DNA of 64,000 bases from Ciona intestinalis (lineage: Eukaryota; Chordata; Ascidiacea; Phlebobranchia; Cionidae): the NCBI RefSeq assembly GCF_000224145.3, contig NC_020173.2, forward strand, positions 4,041,001 to 4,105,000, read 5' to 3'. Shown here piece by piece: positions 24,590-35,686 of this stretch. Positions within the stretch are counted from its first letter, which is position 1; each line of letters opens with the position of its first letter. Position numbers and translations under genes: made by a program. The notes under the pieces were generated by a model. That model searched no databases and had not been told where the DNA came from. It saw nothing but the letters and a program-made list of their open reading frames with translations.

Positions 24590-27500
24590 TCAATTAGCAA
24601 GAACAACATCTCCGCAAACATGAAACAAACATTGCGCTTCGTTTTTCGCTAAACTTTCTTCCAGGACGCAATACGACGACTTGTACGACGTGAGAGCGTT
24701 GCCTCCTAACGCCACCACGTGGGCACGAACCATGGATTGAGTTTCCGCCAGAGCGCGCGTAACAAACCAGCAACTACCTGTGCTGGTCGGAGGCTCCGCA
24801 ATCGTTATTTCTTCGTCCGAGCCACGTACAGCAGTTGTTTCACGGATAATAAACATATTAAGAATACCAATATGGCGTTTAACTTTCCGACCAGGTACAT
24901 GAGCAGAAGCTACTATTTCAATTGTTACTTTTGTGGAGTCTTGTAATCCAATATCCCTACTTGCAAAACTAGATCCACTCTCACTATGGTAACGTGACCG
25001 CCCGCTGCTACCGGAATCAAAACGAAACCGGTTTCCGAAACCGCCGCTACGTTTTCCTTTCCGCAGAACTGGAGATCCTGACCTAACAGAAGCCACAGAT
25101 GGCGTCTCGGAAGAAGTACGTTTCATCTCGACCAAACTTAAGCGGTTATCTACAGAAGAGCTCCCGGCAGAATGGAATCGTGTTCGTACAGATTCACGCA
25201 GCGGTGCCATGCAAGTTTGGGTAGTTTGTAAAGCGGAGTCTTGAGAAACGTTCAAAAATTGGTTTGATTTTTTATCAGTAGATGGAACAACTGCTGACCC
25301 TGTAATCCACACCTGAATAATGGAATGACAATGTTTTAAAAATTGTTAAAGTTAAAATTGCCCCCTTATGTGTTTTACTGGGACTTCATTTTCAGTTAAA
25401 TAATGCCTATGACCAGTTTCGTTCATCAAATAGATTTTACTACAATGCTTTCCGTTTTTAACAAAGAATATTAAAATTTTACCTGCAATTCATCATCATC
25501 TGGTAACACCAACTGAAATCTGAGTGAATTGAGATAACAGATTGGAGATTTCATTCTTAACTTAAACCACAACCCACGTAATGCATTATCACAAGCAACC
25601 CGTAACCCCATGTTCAATGAAACGTCATCAACTTCATCTTGGTATCGAACTCGCCATAAAACTTGAAATGTCTAAAAAATATCCTCTTTCCACTATGTTT
25701 TAAAAATTGATTAATTAGAATTCAAATTACTTTGATAACAGAAGCAAAGAGTTTAAGTGGGGATTGATGGGCTGTCTAAATTGTCAGCAATACAGAAAAA
25801 AAACAATCACCCACAAATTACATAAGTGGTAACTCGTAAGCTGCCACGAGGTATATGGAACAGAACATCTGTGTTATAAGACTAGGCGAGGATAAAGCAA
25901 GTTACATTCATTTATAAATAAGATTAAATAACCTGCATCAGTTCAACATTCGCATCTAATCCTGGACATTTTTCAAGATTGCTCATAAAGCAAAGAGCTG
26001 GAGGAAGATGGTCTTCCATCAGAGACATCATTTCTCTCTCATCATCTGAGTCTTCTAACTGTTATAAGACATTTTGAAGAAATAAACAACTTTTCGTTCT
26101 ATTTTCCCGCTCCATTCGGTAGTAAACAAAGAACATTCAAAGAATTATAAAACCGTATCCTCATGACTTCTATATGCCGTTGTTAATTGTTTAAAACATG
26201 ATTAGGATATTTGAATATTATGTGCTAAAAGTGCCACATCTTACTCTACAGTACCATAAACTGTTTATTTTATTTTACCACGCAGGTACTTACAACAACA
26301 GCTAACAGATTCTTGTCACCAATAGAAAGGTCTAATTCATCTGTTGAATTTTTTGATGAAGTTTCATTCAACGTTTCAAACTGCTAAAGTGAATTGTAAA
26401 GATTTGAAAATACCACATATAGATTTTAAAAAAAATAAATTCCGTAATCTATGATACCTACCTTGATATATCTTTACTCAAAATTATTTTATGACTTTTT
26501 TTCAAAAATTTAAATGTTTACTGCTGTTAAGAAAACAAATATAAACATTTATTTAAAATTTCCGTCTTTTGCAACACACGAAATAATAAAAACAACCTGC
26601 ATGTCATTTAAATCAAATGTACTTTGACATTTCTTTGTATACTGAAGACATACACTGTTTATTTGGTTGCTGGAGGAAGACATCTGTTTAGGCTGTGCAC
26701 CTATTGAACCTAAAATGAATTTAATTAATTATTCTTTAATAAAAAAGTATTTACTACTTCATGTTTTTAACTTTCCTGTAATTTTTTCGTCCCATTTAGT
26801 AGTAAAAAAGAAACATTCAAAGAATTATAAAACCGTACCCTCATGACTACCATAGACTGTTGGTTATTGTTCAAAACACGATTTCAGGATGTTATGCGCT
26901 AAAGGTGTCCTGTCTTTCCCCACCCTAATATCTATGAATGAATGAATGTAACTTACTTTATCCTCGCGTGGCCGGAAAACGACAGTCGTTATCACACGGG
27001 TTTAACACCTCGTGCCAGCTTACGAGTTACCATGTATGTTACTTTGTGGGTAATTATTTTTTTTTTCAGATTTGTTTTCAAATAGTTTGATCACATATTA
27101 TCTTACATTGTTCAGGTGCTGGTAGAGCATTGAGATAAACTGCTGTTCCTGAAGCTACACCAATAATCAAGTTTTCTCCCAGAGTTATTTTGGTTTTCAA
27201 ACCAAATATTGCATTCATTCCAATTAGCTGCAAAAAATAAAAATGCTAAAAAATATTTATTTTTTTTTTTAATTTCTGTCTTTAGGCAATATGCATAACA
27301 GTTCTTGCTACGACTACTGGTTACTAATGGGTAACCAAAATTGGAGGTCAGACGGAAAAAAATTCAATTACACTTAAAGTTACATAAATAGTAATTCATG
27401 GGCAGTCATAAAGTGTATAAAGTCACCACATATGGTGTGCAATATAACACCCACTTTAAAACCATTGCAAGACATGTACAGATAAATAAGTGATATTAGA

Positions 27501-30500
27501 ATAGTTATAAACATATTCACATTCCATGGCCATGCATTTACCTTCAACTTGTTAAGCAATTGTTTATGAAGTTCGTATTCAATAAACGGAAGAATTTCAC
27601 TCACTAACGATGCGTTTGATTCGCCCTGCCCTTTCTTTTTGCTTCGACAAAATCTATAAATATATTAATTGTTAAGTAAATATATTTCAACAGTGATGCA
27701 TCTCAACAACATATGTTAAACTGAGGAAAACATAATATAAACAAGGGATGCGGCAAAGTAGTTAGCGCAACCACCTCTAACCCAGAGGTAATGGGTTCAA
27801 GGCTCGTCGCTACTATTATGGGCGTATGTGTCCTTGGGCAAGACACTTAATGACAATTGGTTCAACCCAGTGGTCACTAATAAGTTTTTTAAATTGTTAG
27901 CCATACATAAAAAATGCAAAAAATAATCACCGACAAAGTAACATACATGGTAACTTATGGGCTGGCGCGAGGTAAAGTAACATACTTAAAACTCTTAAGC
28001 AGGCACGAGATGTATGAAACAGAACACCTGTGTTATAACGATAGTCAGTTTCAGGGCACGTGATGTTAAAACAAGTTACATTCATACATTCATTCAGAAT
28101 ACCTGGCTTGTATAAACGTTCCTTTCCCTCGTACACTGACATGCGAAGGTAGATCAATAGTAGCAAATATGACATCATAAACATCAACATTTGGATCACA
28201 AGGCGAGGGCAAGAACGACATCGGACAAACTTGTTCACTCATGTGTGTTGAGGCAATAAAGAGGTGAAGACCACTGTTATGTGTATTTATATTGTCCTCA
28301 CCGTGAAACATATCTGTTTAATGGATAAAAGAAACAAATAAAAGCTGGTTTATAATTATAACTAGGTTTAGCATGAATGGACTAATGCCATTTATTATCC
28401 TAAAAAGATAGGGCATCGAGTTATAACACTAATGTCCTGTTTAACACCTTCAAAAAGTTAAGTGTAATGCCAAAAAAAGAAAACGCCCACAGCGGTGGCA
28501 GCATCGAGGTTCAAACCTAGTATCCTCCAGCTACAGTGCAAAGTTTTACCCAGTGTGTTATGTTATAGAGAAACAATTGTCTGTTTGGGTATTTTTTTCT
28601 TTTAATTCCAAGTAATTGAAATATTTTTTTCTATTTTAAAGTGAGTTTTAAATGTATAAAAGAACTTAATGACCTTGGTTTTTGAAGTTTAAATCAACAA
28701 CTGCAGCCGTTCCTTGAGCAGACAGTATTATCATTTCATCACTGTTGAAAATAGGAAAATTTATATTAAGGGTAAAATATAATATTCACGGCGTTGTTTT
28801 TTTTTAAACATTGTGCAATTATTTCTAAAAAAATGTTGCTTTTTTCTTGAATATAAATACGACCAAATAAATCTCAATTAACATATGCTATTTATTAGTT
28901 ACCAAATTGAAGCATATTCAGAATAGCCGAGAACAGCATTGCAACCAAGTGCGTTACAATGTCCATGTATCTCCTGTCTTAACTCACTCCACCAAGAATC
29001 TCTGGTCTCAGCGTCATCTGTTTATAACAAGTAAATCATAATGAATGTTCTTCATTTGAATAAATAGATGAAATTTTATATATCGTTGTATGGCTGAACA
29101 ATGGCTTTTAGTATTATATTCGTATTTGTGCCTGCACACGAGCTACAACATAACTTTTCAAGTGATCTTTTTGGAAACTTATTATTTTTAATGTATAGCT
29201 GTCAATTTAGACAACACATAAAAGACCACTGGGTTGAAGCAATTGCTGTTAAGTGTTCTATCCAAACAACAGAAGTCTGCAGCATTAAGCCTCAACCTAG
29301 GTCCTCTGGTATATAGGCAAGGAAAGTCAACAGATCTGTGATTTATGCACCGTTGACTTATCCAAAGCCGTGTATGAAACAGACACGTCTGTTTTAAGGC
29401 CATGACCAAAAAAACTGTTACCCACAAAGGTAGCTATGTTGTAACTTGTAAGTTGGCACAAGGTGTATGAAACAAAACACCTGTGTTATAACGACTGTCG
29501 TTTTCTGACCACCGGAGGTTAAAGTAAGTTTATCCCATAGTAATATTTAGTACAGATAAAATACACACCTTGGTTGTGAATTTTTTCAAGAAGTTTAACA
29601 GATCTTGCCGATACAATAAAAGATAACCGAGATATAAAATTCTCTGGATACGACAATAACGTGTAGAAGGGGTGTTCCTGCAATAATTGGAAACAATAGA
29701 TTATATCTCATATCAGTTTACATGCAAAAAGAACATTATTTAAAACAACAAGAATAAAACACACTTTTATTTAAAAAAATACCTAAACAAGTTAAAACTT
29801 CATTGGCTTTTAAACAAAAATGTACATATATAATAAATACAACAAGAGGGATATCATATTAAAAAAGGAATATCTTATTTAGTACGTAATTACCACAAAA
29901 ATATGATATCCTTTTTCTCGATTATTATTTTAAAATAACAATAATAGGCCACACTACCAACTAACCAGCGATTGTCCATCTGTTGGATTCAAATTCTTAG
30001 AAGAGAGATGGATATTTTGCTTTGGTACGTTAACATTTTCTGATGGAATTGACAACTGCATATATAAGTGAAAAATTAAAATGTCATGTAATTTAGTTTA
30101 GTTTAGTTTACTGAGTATTTTACCTTTGCTGTTTGTAAATGAGATGTGGAATCATATACTGGGTGTTTGGAAAAGTCCTTGAATTTTGGTGATCTATAAA
30201 TAATGATTCAGAATTTTTGGGTATAGTTTCAGCAACCAAAATAAAGCAATGGTTAAAATGTTGATAACACGCAGATCAACCAAATGATAAAATGAGATCA
30301 CCAAAAACTAAAAAGTCAGCTTATTATTGACAGTGTACAAGACATTATGGGACGAATTCACTTTATATAACAAAGTCAAACTATACAAAAACAAAATACA
30401 ATAGGCAAAATATGAAAAACTACAAAAATAAACAAAAAAGTGCAAAAAAACAACATACGCGACAGTGAATTTATCTTTTTTATTCCATTCTTCAATAGAA

Positions 30501-32910
30501 ACAGCTGTGCCAATACCACGCACCACTATACCAGAATCTCCTTCAATATCGAATGCTTGTTGGTATCCTATCACTGCATTACCCCCTGTGTTTTCAACCT
30601 GAACGTTGATTTAAACATAAATTGAAAACTTAACTTTTTTTCGTTATTGAAACAAAGTTTCCATAAAAATAAGTGGTAACTGGTAGCCATTAGTGACCTC
30701 TCGGTTGGAGCAATTGAGGTTAAGTGTCTTGCCCAAGGACACATACACCAACAATGATAGCAGTGACCAGCCTTGAATCTATTACCTTTAGGTTAGAGGC
30801 AGGCGTGCTAACTACTTTGCCATGGCGCCGGATACAACAGCATCCAAAGATCATTCAGAAAACATTGATACCACTATTCTATGCTGCTATATAATATGCA
30901 ACCCCATCCCTACCTTGCTCCCAATCCTCCTCTGCAACTCTCCTGACATCTTTGAGAAGAGTCGTTGTCTTGCTTCATTGGATGCACGCGGAGTCCTTAG
31001 TTTATCGATCCATTTATACTCCGGATCTTCATTGACGAGGAGTTCCTCAACAAAACCATGGATGGCAGTAATTATAAAACAATCTGGTATGCTAGTGCCT
31101 GGTGTGTGTACAAAAATATTCCAATAAGAAGATAGTATTGAGATTCTGATTATTTGGGTTGTTTAACCCCTTAGGGAGAAATAATGCAAACATGCATTAG
31201 GAAACAGGTGTTCACAAAAACGATTGTAAGTTCACTTATAGTTGGTAGAAGCTTTTACAGTTGATTTTATTTGAAAAGGGAACGAACTGTATACCAATAA
31301 AAGATAATGAATGAAAAAATATCATAGGCTGTTACGAGGTGTATGAAACAGAACACCATGTTTTCCGACCACGTGAAGGGAAAGTAAGTAAGTTAAATTA
31401 CAAAACATTGATTACACTCAAATCATATTCATTACATCTTGTCTACTTTTAAGAAATACTACACTGAAGCATTTTTCTGTTTGACTGTATTATCATATAA
31501 AAATATCCAAAGGTTATGTGGCAATAAACCAAATTAGATCTAAACCCCGGTTTCCATGGCTTGTTTTGTTGTAGGATCTCACACATATAGAACAGAACTA
31601 CATAAAAAAACACAGAATAAATTTACTCAATGAATAGTTTATAGCAGCTACATATTATATACCGCATATAAACTTAAGTCCACATGAAGATTGCTTGAAT
31701 TGATTGTAATCAGCAAATAATTCAAGTTTCACTTTCAGTTGTATTTCACCACGAATACCTAGGTAATTAAAAAAAAAAATGTAATAAAAATAATTAGCAC
31801 ATAATATCTAAATATCCTGATCTTGTTTTTAACAATTAACAGCGGTTTATGGAACTCGTGAGGGCAAGTTTTTATAATCCTTTAAATTTTCTTTGTTTAC
31901 TACCAAATTGGACCATAAAATTGAATGAAAAGATGCCCTATCTTCTTTCATCCTACTAAAAGTGTCCCATCTTCCCTCAACCTACTCAAGGTGTCCCATC
32001 TTCCCTCAACCTACCCAAGGTGTCCCATCTTCCTCCAACCCACTATATTCCCCAAGGATAAATCATTCACACAAAAACCTACCATGCATGGTATCATATA
32101 TAGGGAACCATCCACATAACGAGTGTGATGATTGTGGATCAAGTAATGGATCGATGTCAAGATAAACTTTCCCAATAACATCATGTGTGCTGTATGTATC
32201 GTGGTCTAACACACGGATTTGAAGAGGTTCATCTTGCAGATGTTCATCATCTACCTGGAAAATAAATGAACAAAACTTGCTTTATCCTTGCGTGTACCAA
32301 TTTTACACAAAGTACTCCATATAATAAACTGTTAACCATAGAAGGTTGCAGGAATTTTTCGAAAATTAAAATCGTGATGGAAGTACTGGTATAGTTATGT
32401 AAGGTAGTTTGCTTTTTTTTCGCATGGCGGAAAAACGGTGACCGGTATAGCACAAATGTTCTGTTTCATACGACTTACACTATATATAACTTTGTGGTGT
32501 TTGTTGTTCAGTATGCCTAAAATTAAACACAAACGATCAGTGTCCACTGGGTTGGAGCCATTGCCCCTAAAGTATCTTGTCTAAAGCCACATAAGCTTAC
32601 ACTGGTAGGTGGTAGGAATATATAAATGAAATCCATTACCTCAAATTTAAACCACTCGGAGTTCCAAACTGGATTCAAAGATTTTCCAAAAACTTCGGTT
32701 TTATAAGTGATGGAACCAAATTTCACCTACAAATAATATTCACATTAAAAATAAAATATATATCTACAAAATCTACACATTCTACATTTATTTAAAACAA
32801 ACTAGATTTCAAACCATTACCTCCACAAATGCATCAGTAAGTTCAGATGCTCTGTCCATGACGGGCAGATGCCTTCCACATAACACACGCACTTTAAGCC
32901 TACCTGGCAT
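24590..32910 (-). CDS. C2CD5: C2 domain-containing protein 5 homologue
   Basis: Homologue of C2CD5/CDP138, a Ca2+/phospholipid-binding protein that in mammals helps GLUT4 vesicles fuse with the plasma membrane. Nineteen coding exons: 32821-32910, 32640-32726, 32083-32254, 31663-31758, 30914-31098, 30459-30598, 30124-30193, 29966-30055, 29569-29677, 28903-29017, 28674-28741, 28103-28313, 27542-27653, 27107-27227, 26597-26709, 26294-26380, 25933-26058, 25483-25671, 24590-25312; all in phase, 967 aa (human about 1000). Residues 1 to about 110 form the C2 domain (start MPGRLKVRVLCGRHLPVMD, then KSLNPVWNSEWFKFE and LDHDTYS). Conserved later blocks include HGFVEELLVNEDPEYKWID, FIVSARSVKLLEKIHN, FATIDLP and the C-terminal MVRAHVVALGGNA. 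It lies directly downstream of NTAQ1 on the same strand. Most long introns contain a MITE or SINE. Confidence 0.95.
25757..25921 (+). mobile_element. SINE-A 3' part in C2CD5 intron 17
   Basis: Matches the 3' two-thirds of the tRNA-headed element at 27757-28097 (GGGCTGTCTAAATTGTCAGC, CACGAGGTATATGGAACAGA, CAAGTTACATTCATT). Confidence 0.7.
26092..26265 (+). mobile_element. MITE in C2CD5 intron 16
   Basis: Lacks the left terminal repeat; keeps CCATTCGGTAGTAAACAAAG and the decayed right end CCACATCTTACTCTACAGTA. Confidence 0.7.
26772..26934 (+). mobile_element. MITE in C2CD5 intron 14
   Basis: Left end missing; right end GGTGTCCTGTCTTTCCCCAC then CCTAATA. Confidence 0.7.
26936..27068 (-). mobile_element. 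SINE-A 3' part in C2CD5 intron 14
   Basis: Begins with the ATGAATGAATG tail in reverse, then CCTCGCGTGGCCGGAAAACG and the ACCTCGTGCCAGCTTACGAG block. It abuts the preceding MITE. Confidence 0.7.
27757..28097 (+). mobile_element. SINE-A, full length, in C2CD5 intron 12
   Basis: Most complete copy of the main SINE family here. The head contains A-box-like GCGGCAAAGTAGTTAGCGC and B-box-like GGGTTCAAGGCTCG, typical of a tRNA-derived pol III promoter, followed by a ~230-bp body and a CATTCATTCA tail. Probably a Ciona composite SINE; the family name is not confirmed. Confidence 0.8.
29196..29540. mobile_element. Two facing SINE-A fragments in C2CD5 intron 9
   Basis: A reverse-oriented head/body part (29196-29340) is followed by a forward 3' part (29397-29540) with CAAGGTGTATGAAACAAAAC and GTTATAACGACTGTCG. 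Confidence 0.6.
30668..30836 (-). mobile_element. SINE-A 5' part in C2CD5 intron 5
   Basis: Reverse copy ending in the tRNA-like head (GGCGTGCTAACTACTTTGCC, ATGGCGCCGG). Confidence 0.7.
31318..31392 (+). mobile_element. SINE-A 3' fragment in C2CD5 intron 4
   Basis: Short match: GAGGTGTATGAAACAGAACA, then CCGACCACGTG and AAGTAAGTAAGTT. Confidence 0.6.
31795..32048 (-). mobile_element. MITE with triplicated right end, C2CD5 intron 3
   Basis: Reverse-oriented copy whose terminal segment GTGTCCCATCTTCCCTCAAC (then CTAC) is repeated three times in tandem after the normal end. The element fills most of the intron (31759-32082). Confidence 0.75.
32385..32620 (-). mobile_element. SINE-A remnants in C2CD5 intron 2
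   Basis: Diverged reverse copy (CATGGCGGAAAAACGGTGAC; GTCCACTGGGTTGGAGCCAT; TAAGCTTACACTGGTAG). A further short piece lies near 32262-32300. Confidence 0.55.
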
Positions 32911-33081
32911 ATCTAGCCTAGCTACAACAACCTACAAATCATACATTTAATAAAAAAAAACAGTCAAAATCTAATACAAATAAAAAGAAAACCAACTTTA
33001 CATTAAATGATACTTTTTTACTTATAAGCAGTATTTTATTACTTCTAGTAATTATTTTATTAACACGACAGATTTGTTAAG
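32911..33081 (-). promoter_or_regulatory. NTAQ1-C2CD5 intercistronic region with splice acceptor
   Basis: 171 nt separate the NTAQ1 stop from the C2CD5 ATG. On the minus strand it contains AATAAA at 33061-33056 and again at 33041-33036, then a pyrimidine-rich stretch and an acceptor GATTTGTAG ending at 32932, leaving a 21-nt 5'UTR. Poly(A) signal plus an orphan acceptor is the layout expected for a tunicate operon resolved by spliced-leader trans-splicing. Confidence 0.6.
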
Positions 33082-33672
33082 TTAAACTATTTTCATAAAT
33101 TCACTGAGTGAATAAATAGCTCCAAATTTATTTGTCTCAAAATCCATAGAGATAAAGTCATCAAGATTCATGCTAGAAGATTCTGTTGAGATTGGAGGAT
33201 AATCTGGAGGATCGGAACTCCATTTATTGTCTTCCAGCATCATATGGGAACGATCTGAAGCAAAGTTTTTCAAGTATTCATCTGCAGGTATCACCTTGAA
33301 GAATTGTTGATATTGAATTTTAAGCAGGATTTGTGGGCAGAATGCTTTACTGCAATATTCCAAGGCTTCTGTTGGAAATGCAAGACTGCTGTCTAAATCA
33401 AAGATCATATGTTTGCTGCAGTTTTGGTCAAGATAAAGCAATATTACATGATAATCCCATATAACGGGCAGTTCTTCTGACTTTGCAGATCTCTGCTTCC
33501 AAATTGGTATACTTCTAGTTTTGTTAGAAATAAACACAACTGATAAATGCGGTAAAACTTCTAAATTGGATTTTCTTATAGAATCACATAGTTTCCAGAT
33601 ATTTTCTTCACAGTAACACTTCGTATATACACAATCTTCCCTTTTTAATTGAAGTAAAATAGATTCAGCCAT
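33082..33672 (-). CDS. NTAQ1: N-terminal glutamine amidohydrolase
   Basis: Homologue of NTAQ1/WDYHV1, which deamidates N-terminal Gln to Glu in the Arg/N-degron pathway. Single uninterrupted exon, 196 aa (human 205). Conserved blocks: CVYTKCYCEENIWKLC with the presumed catalytic Cys21, the family signature WDYHV with His75, the FDLD block with the catalytic Asp, then DEYLKNFASDRSHM and MNLDDFISMD. The frame continues 14 codons upstream to another ATG at 33714, but the ATG at 33672 aligns better with the family N-terminus and lies 61 nt after an acceptor (TTTTTTTGCAG ending at 33734). It precedes C2CD5 by 171 nt on the same strand, probably as the first cistron of an operon. Lack of introns is notable, since vertebrate NTAQ1 is split. 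Confidence 0.95.
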   Translation of the reverse strand: MAESILLQLKREDCVYTKCYCEENIWKLCDSIRKSNLEVLPHLSVVFISNKTRSIPIWKQRSAKSEELPVIWDYHVILLYLDQNCSKHMIFDLDSSLAFPTEALEYCSKAFCPQILLKIQYQQFFKVIPADEYLKNFASDRSHMMLEDNKWSSDPPDYPPISTESSSMNLDDFISMDFETNKFGAIYSLSEFMKIV

Positions 33673-33733
33673 AAATTGAATCACACACCAAACAAAAAAA
33701 TGATAAAATGGCAACGAACTTTAATCTCACGTT

Positions 33734-33744
33734 CTGCAAAAAAA
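33734..33744 (-). promoter_or_regulatory. Candidate trans-splice acceptor before NTAQ1
   Basis: TTTTTTTGCAG on the minus strand just upstream of the NTAQ1 ATG, with no exon recognised further upstream. It may accept a spliced leader or join a distant non-coding exon. Confidence 0.4.
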
Positions 33745-33952
33745 CTAACGAAAACCGAACAGAAATTAAACATTCTCCACAAGGGGAGAGTACCTCGGGG
33801 AAATAGGAACTTTAAAATAGAAATGTAATTACTTGTTTTTGAGGACGTTAGTGGTCATATAAATTCTTTTTTTCAGTTGTGTTAAGGATATGGTGCTATG
33901 AAAATGTAACAGACAAAAATCAAGTTTAACCAATTGTTCTGTGATATATATA

Positions 33953-34150
33953 TAGTAGGGTGGGGGGGAAGATGGGACGCCTTTAGCACATAATATCCAA
34001 ATATCCTAATTGTGTTTCAAACAATTAACAACGGTCTATGAGAGTCGCAAAGATATGGTTTTATAATTCTTTGAATATTTTTGTTACTTCTAAATGAGAA
34101 GAGACAATAGAATATATATGTGTCCTATCTTTCCCCAACCTACTCTCTCT
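33953..34150 (-). mobile_element. MITE, full length
   Basis: Both terminal repeats and TA flanks are present (TAGGGTGGGGGGGAAGATGG left; ATCTTTCCCCAACCTAC right). It sits between NTAQ1 and the left arm of the inverted repeat. Confidence 0.8.
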
Positions 34151-34271
34151 GTATATAGCATTGTTGTGTAAGATGGATACCAGTATCCCATATTTTAATG
34201 TGTGTTTAACAATGACGCATATACTCTTTTAGAGTAGTTATGATCAAAATGAATAGAAAGAATATGAAACT

Positions 34272-34584
34272 TATCGCCTTTTTTACCAACTCGATAATCT
34301 GAAAGGTTAATTGTTTCCGAAGCGCATTTTATTTCGTTAGAAACATCTGCATACGCCCGTTTGATTTCGTGGATCCATCTTTTCTCTCAGGCCTATAGAG
34401 ACGCGAAAACAGGATGTAGAGATCAATGTATCTTAGAGTCCAAACATTGATTATAAATCAGTGAACACAACAGCAGGCCAGATTTTCAACAAGTCAGACT
34501 TCTTAACAAATGCAAAATATAACATGTTGTGTATTTTGAAACCAAGTTAAATTACTCGGAGCACCGAAACCTCAAAGAGTTTCC
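34272..34584 (-). repeat. Inverted repeat, left arm (mirrored peptide-gene promoter)
   Basis: About 310 bp that is the reverse complement of 35279-35590, with long identical blocks (for example GTAGAGATCA..., ATTGATTATAAATCAGTGAA, CAGCAGGCCAGATTTTCAAC). The outer end corresponds to the transcription start area of the peptide gene; the coding part of that gene is not repeated. The arm therefore faces leftward, toward NTAQ1. Confidence 0.85.
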
Positions 34585-34683
34585 CAACTGTGGCGCTTTT
34601 TTTACAAATATAAAATAATTCTAAACACACCTTCGGTAAATTATTGCTTAAACATAATGGACGTATAGAGTAACTTATAAATT

Positions 34684-34935
34684 GATAAATCAAGCTTTAT
34701 CTTCGCGTGGCCGGAAAACGACAGTGGTTATCACACGGGTGTTCTTAGCTGTTTCATATACACCTCGTGCTGCCAGCCTAAACGAGTTATTACATATTTA
34801 ACTCGGTCGGTAATTTTGATTGGTAATGATCTCTGTGTTTAAAAAATTGCGGTTAGGTGTTTTGTCCAGGATCACATGGCCTAACACAATGGTAGCAGCG
34901 ACGAGTCTTGAACCCTTCCCCTGGGTTAAAGGCGT
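34684..34935 (-). mobile_element. SINE-A between the inverted-repeat arms
   Basis: Reverse copy: TTCGCGTGGCCGGAAAACGA, ACACCTCGTGCTGCCAGCCT, AATGGTAGCAGCGACGAGTC, CTTGAACCCTTCCCC. The head is incomplete. Confidence 0.7.
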
Positions 34936-35278
34936 AAGGAAGGAGAAAAAACGGGAACGCACTGGCATCGGTAAACAATGGGGAGTAAATGAGATCAATT
35001 TGAACTTTATCTACATAAAAAATAATTCTTGCTTAACCATTTTATACATAGTATATTAGGAAAGTGTAATAAGTGCGCCAACTAGCAATCATCAAATGTG
35101 TACACAGCACATGTATATTTTTATGCGGTAAGTATAGAATACGAATGTGCTGTGTATAAGGTAGTTTTGGAAACTTAACCTAATTCAACAAAAACGTGTT
35201 TTTAGAAATTAAGCTTTCTTTTTCCAATTGTTTAAGGGTTTGTGTTCTAAATTCAATAATGTTCCTTTAAAAATGGCT

Positions 35279-35590
35279 GGAAACGCCTTGAGGTTTCGGT
35301 ACTGCGAGTGATTTAACTTGGTTTCAAGATACACAACATGTTATATTTTAAATTTGTTTAGGAAGTCTTGTTGAAAATCTGGCCTGCTGTTGTGTTCACT
35401 GATTTATAATCAATGTTTGGACTCTAAGATACAGTGATCTCTACATCCTGTTTTCGCGTCTCTAGGCATGGGAGAAAAAATGGATCCACGAAATCAAACG
35501 GGCGTATGCAGATATTTCTCATGAAATGACACGCGCTTCGGAAACAATTAAACATATCAAAATAGCGCGTTATTATAATAAAAGGCGATG
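35279..35590 (+). repeat. Inverted repeat, right arm, promoter of peptide gene
   Basis: Partner of 34272-34584, spacer about 690 bp. It ends inside the leader of the peptide gene and includes the TATA box at 35574. Confidence 0.85.
35574..35583 (+). promoter_or_regulatory. TATA box of peptide gene
   Basis: TATAATAAAA about 50 bp before the donor of a predicted non-coding first exon (CACACAAG/GTAAGT near 35630). The mirrored arm has lost this motif. Confidence 0.55.
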
Positions 35591-35686
35591 GGTTTGCCAT
35601 CATCCATCATTCGTTCAGATAACACACAAGGTAAGTCAAATTAGTTTAGTACTACATGAGTGGTTGTTATCACACTTTTATTGCAG

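Noticed and set aside
30822-31127. 101-aa plus-strand frame
   Set aside because: Opposite-strand shadow of C2CD5 exon 5.
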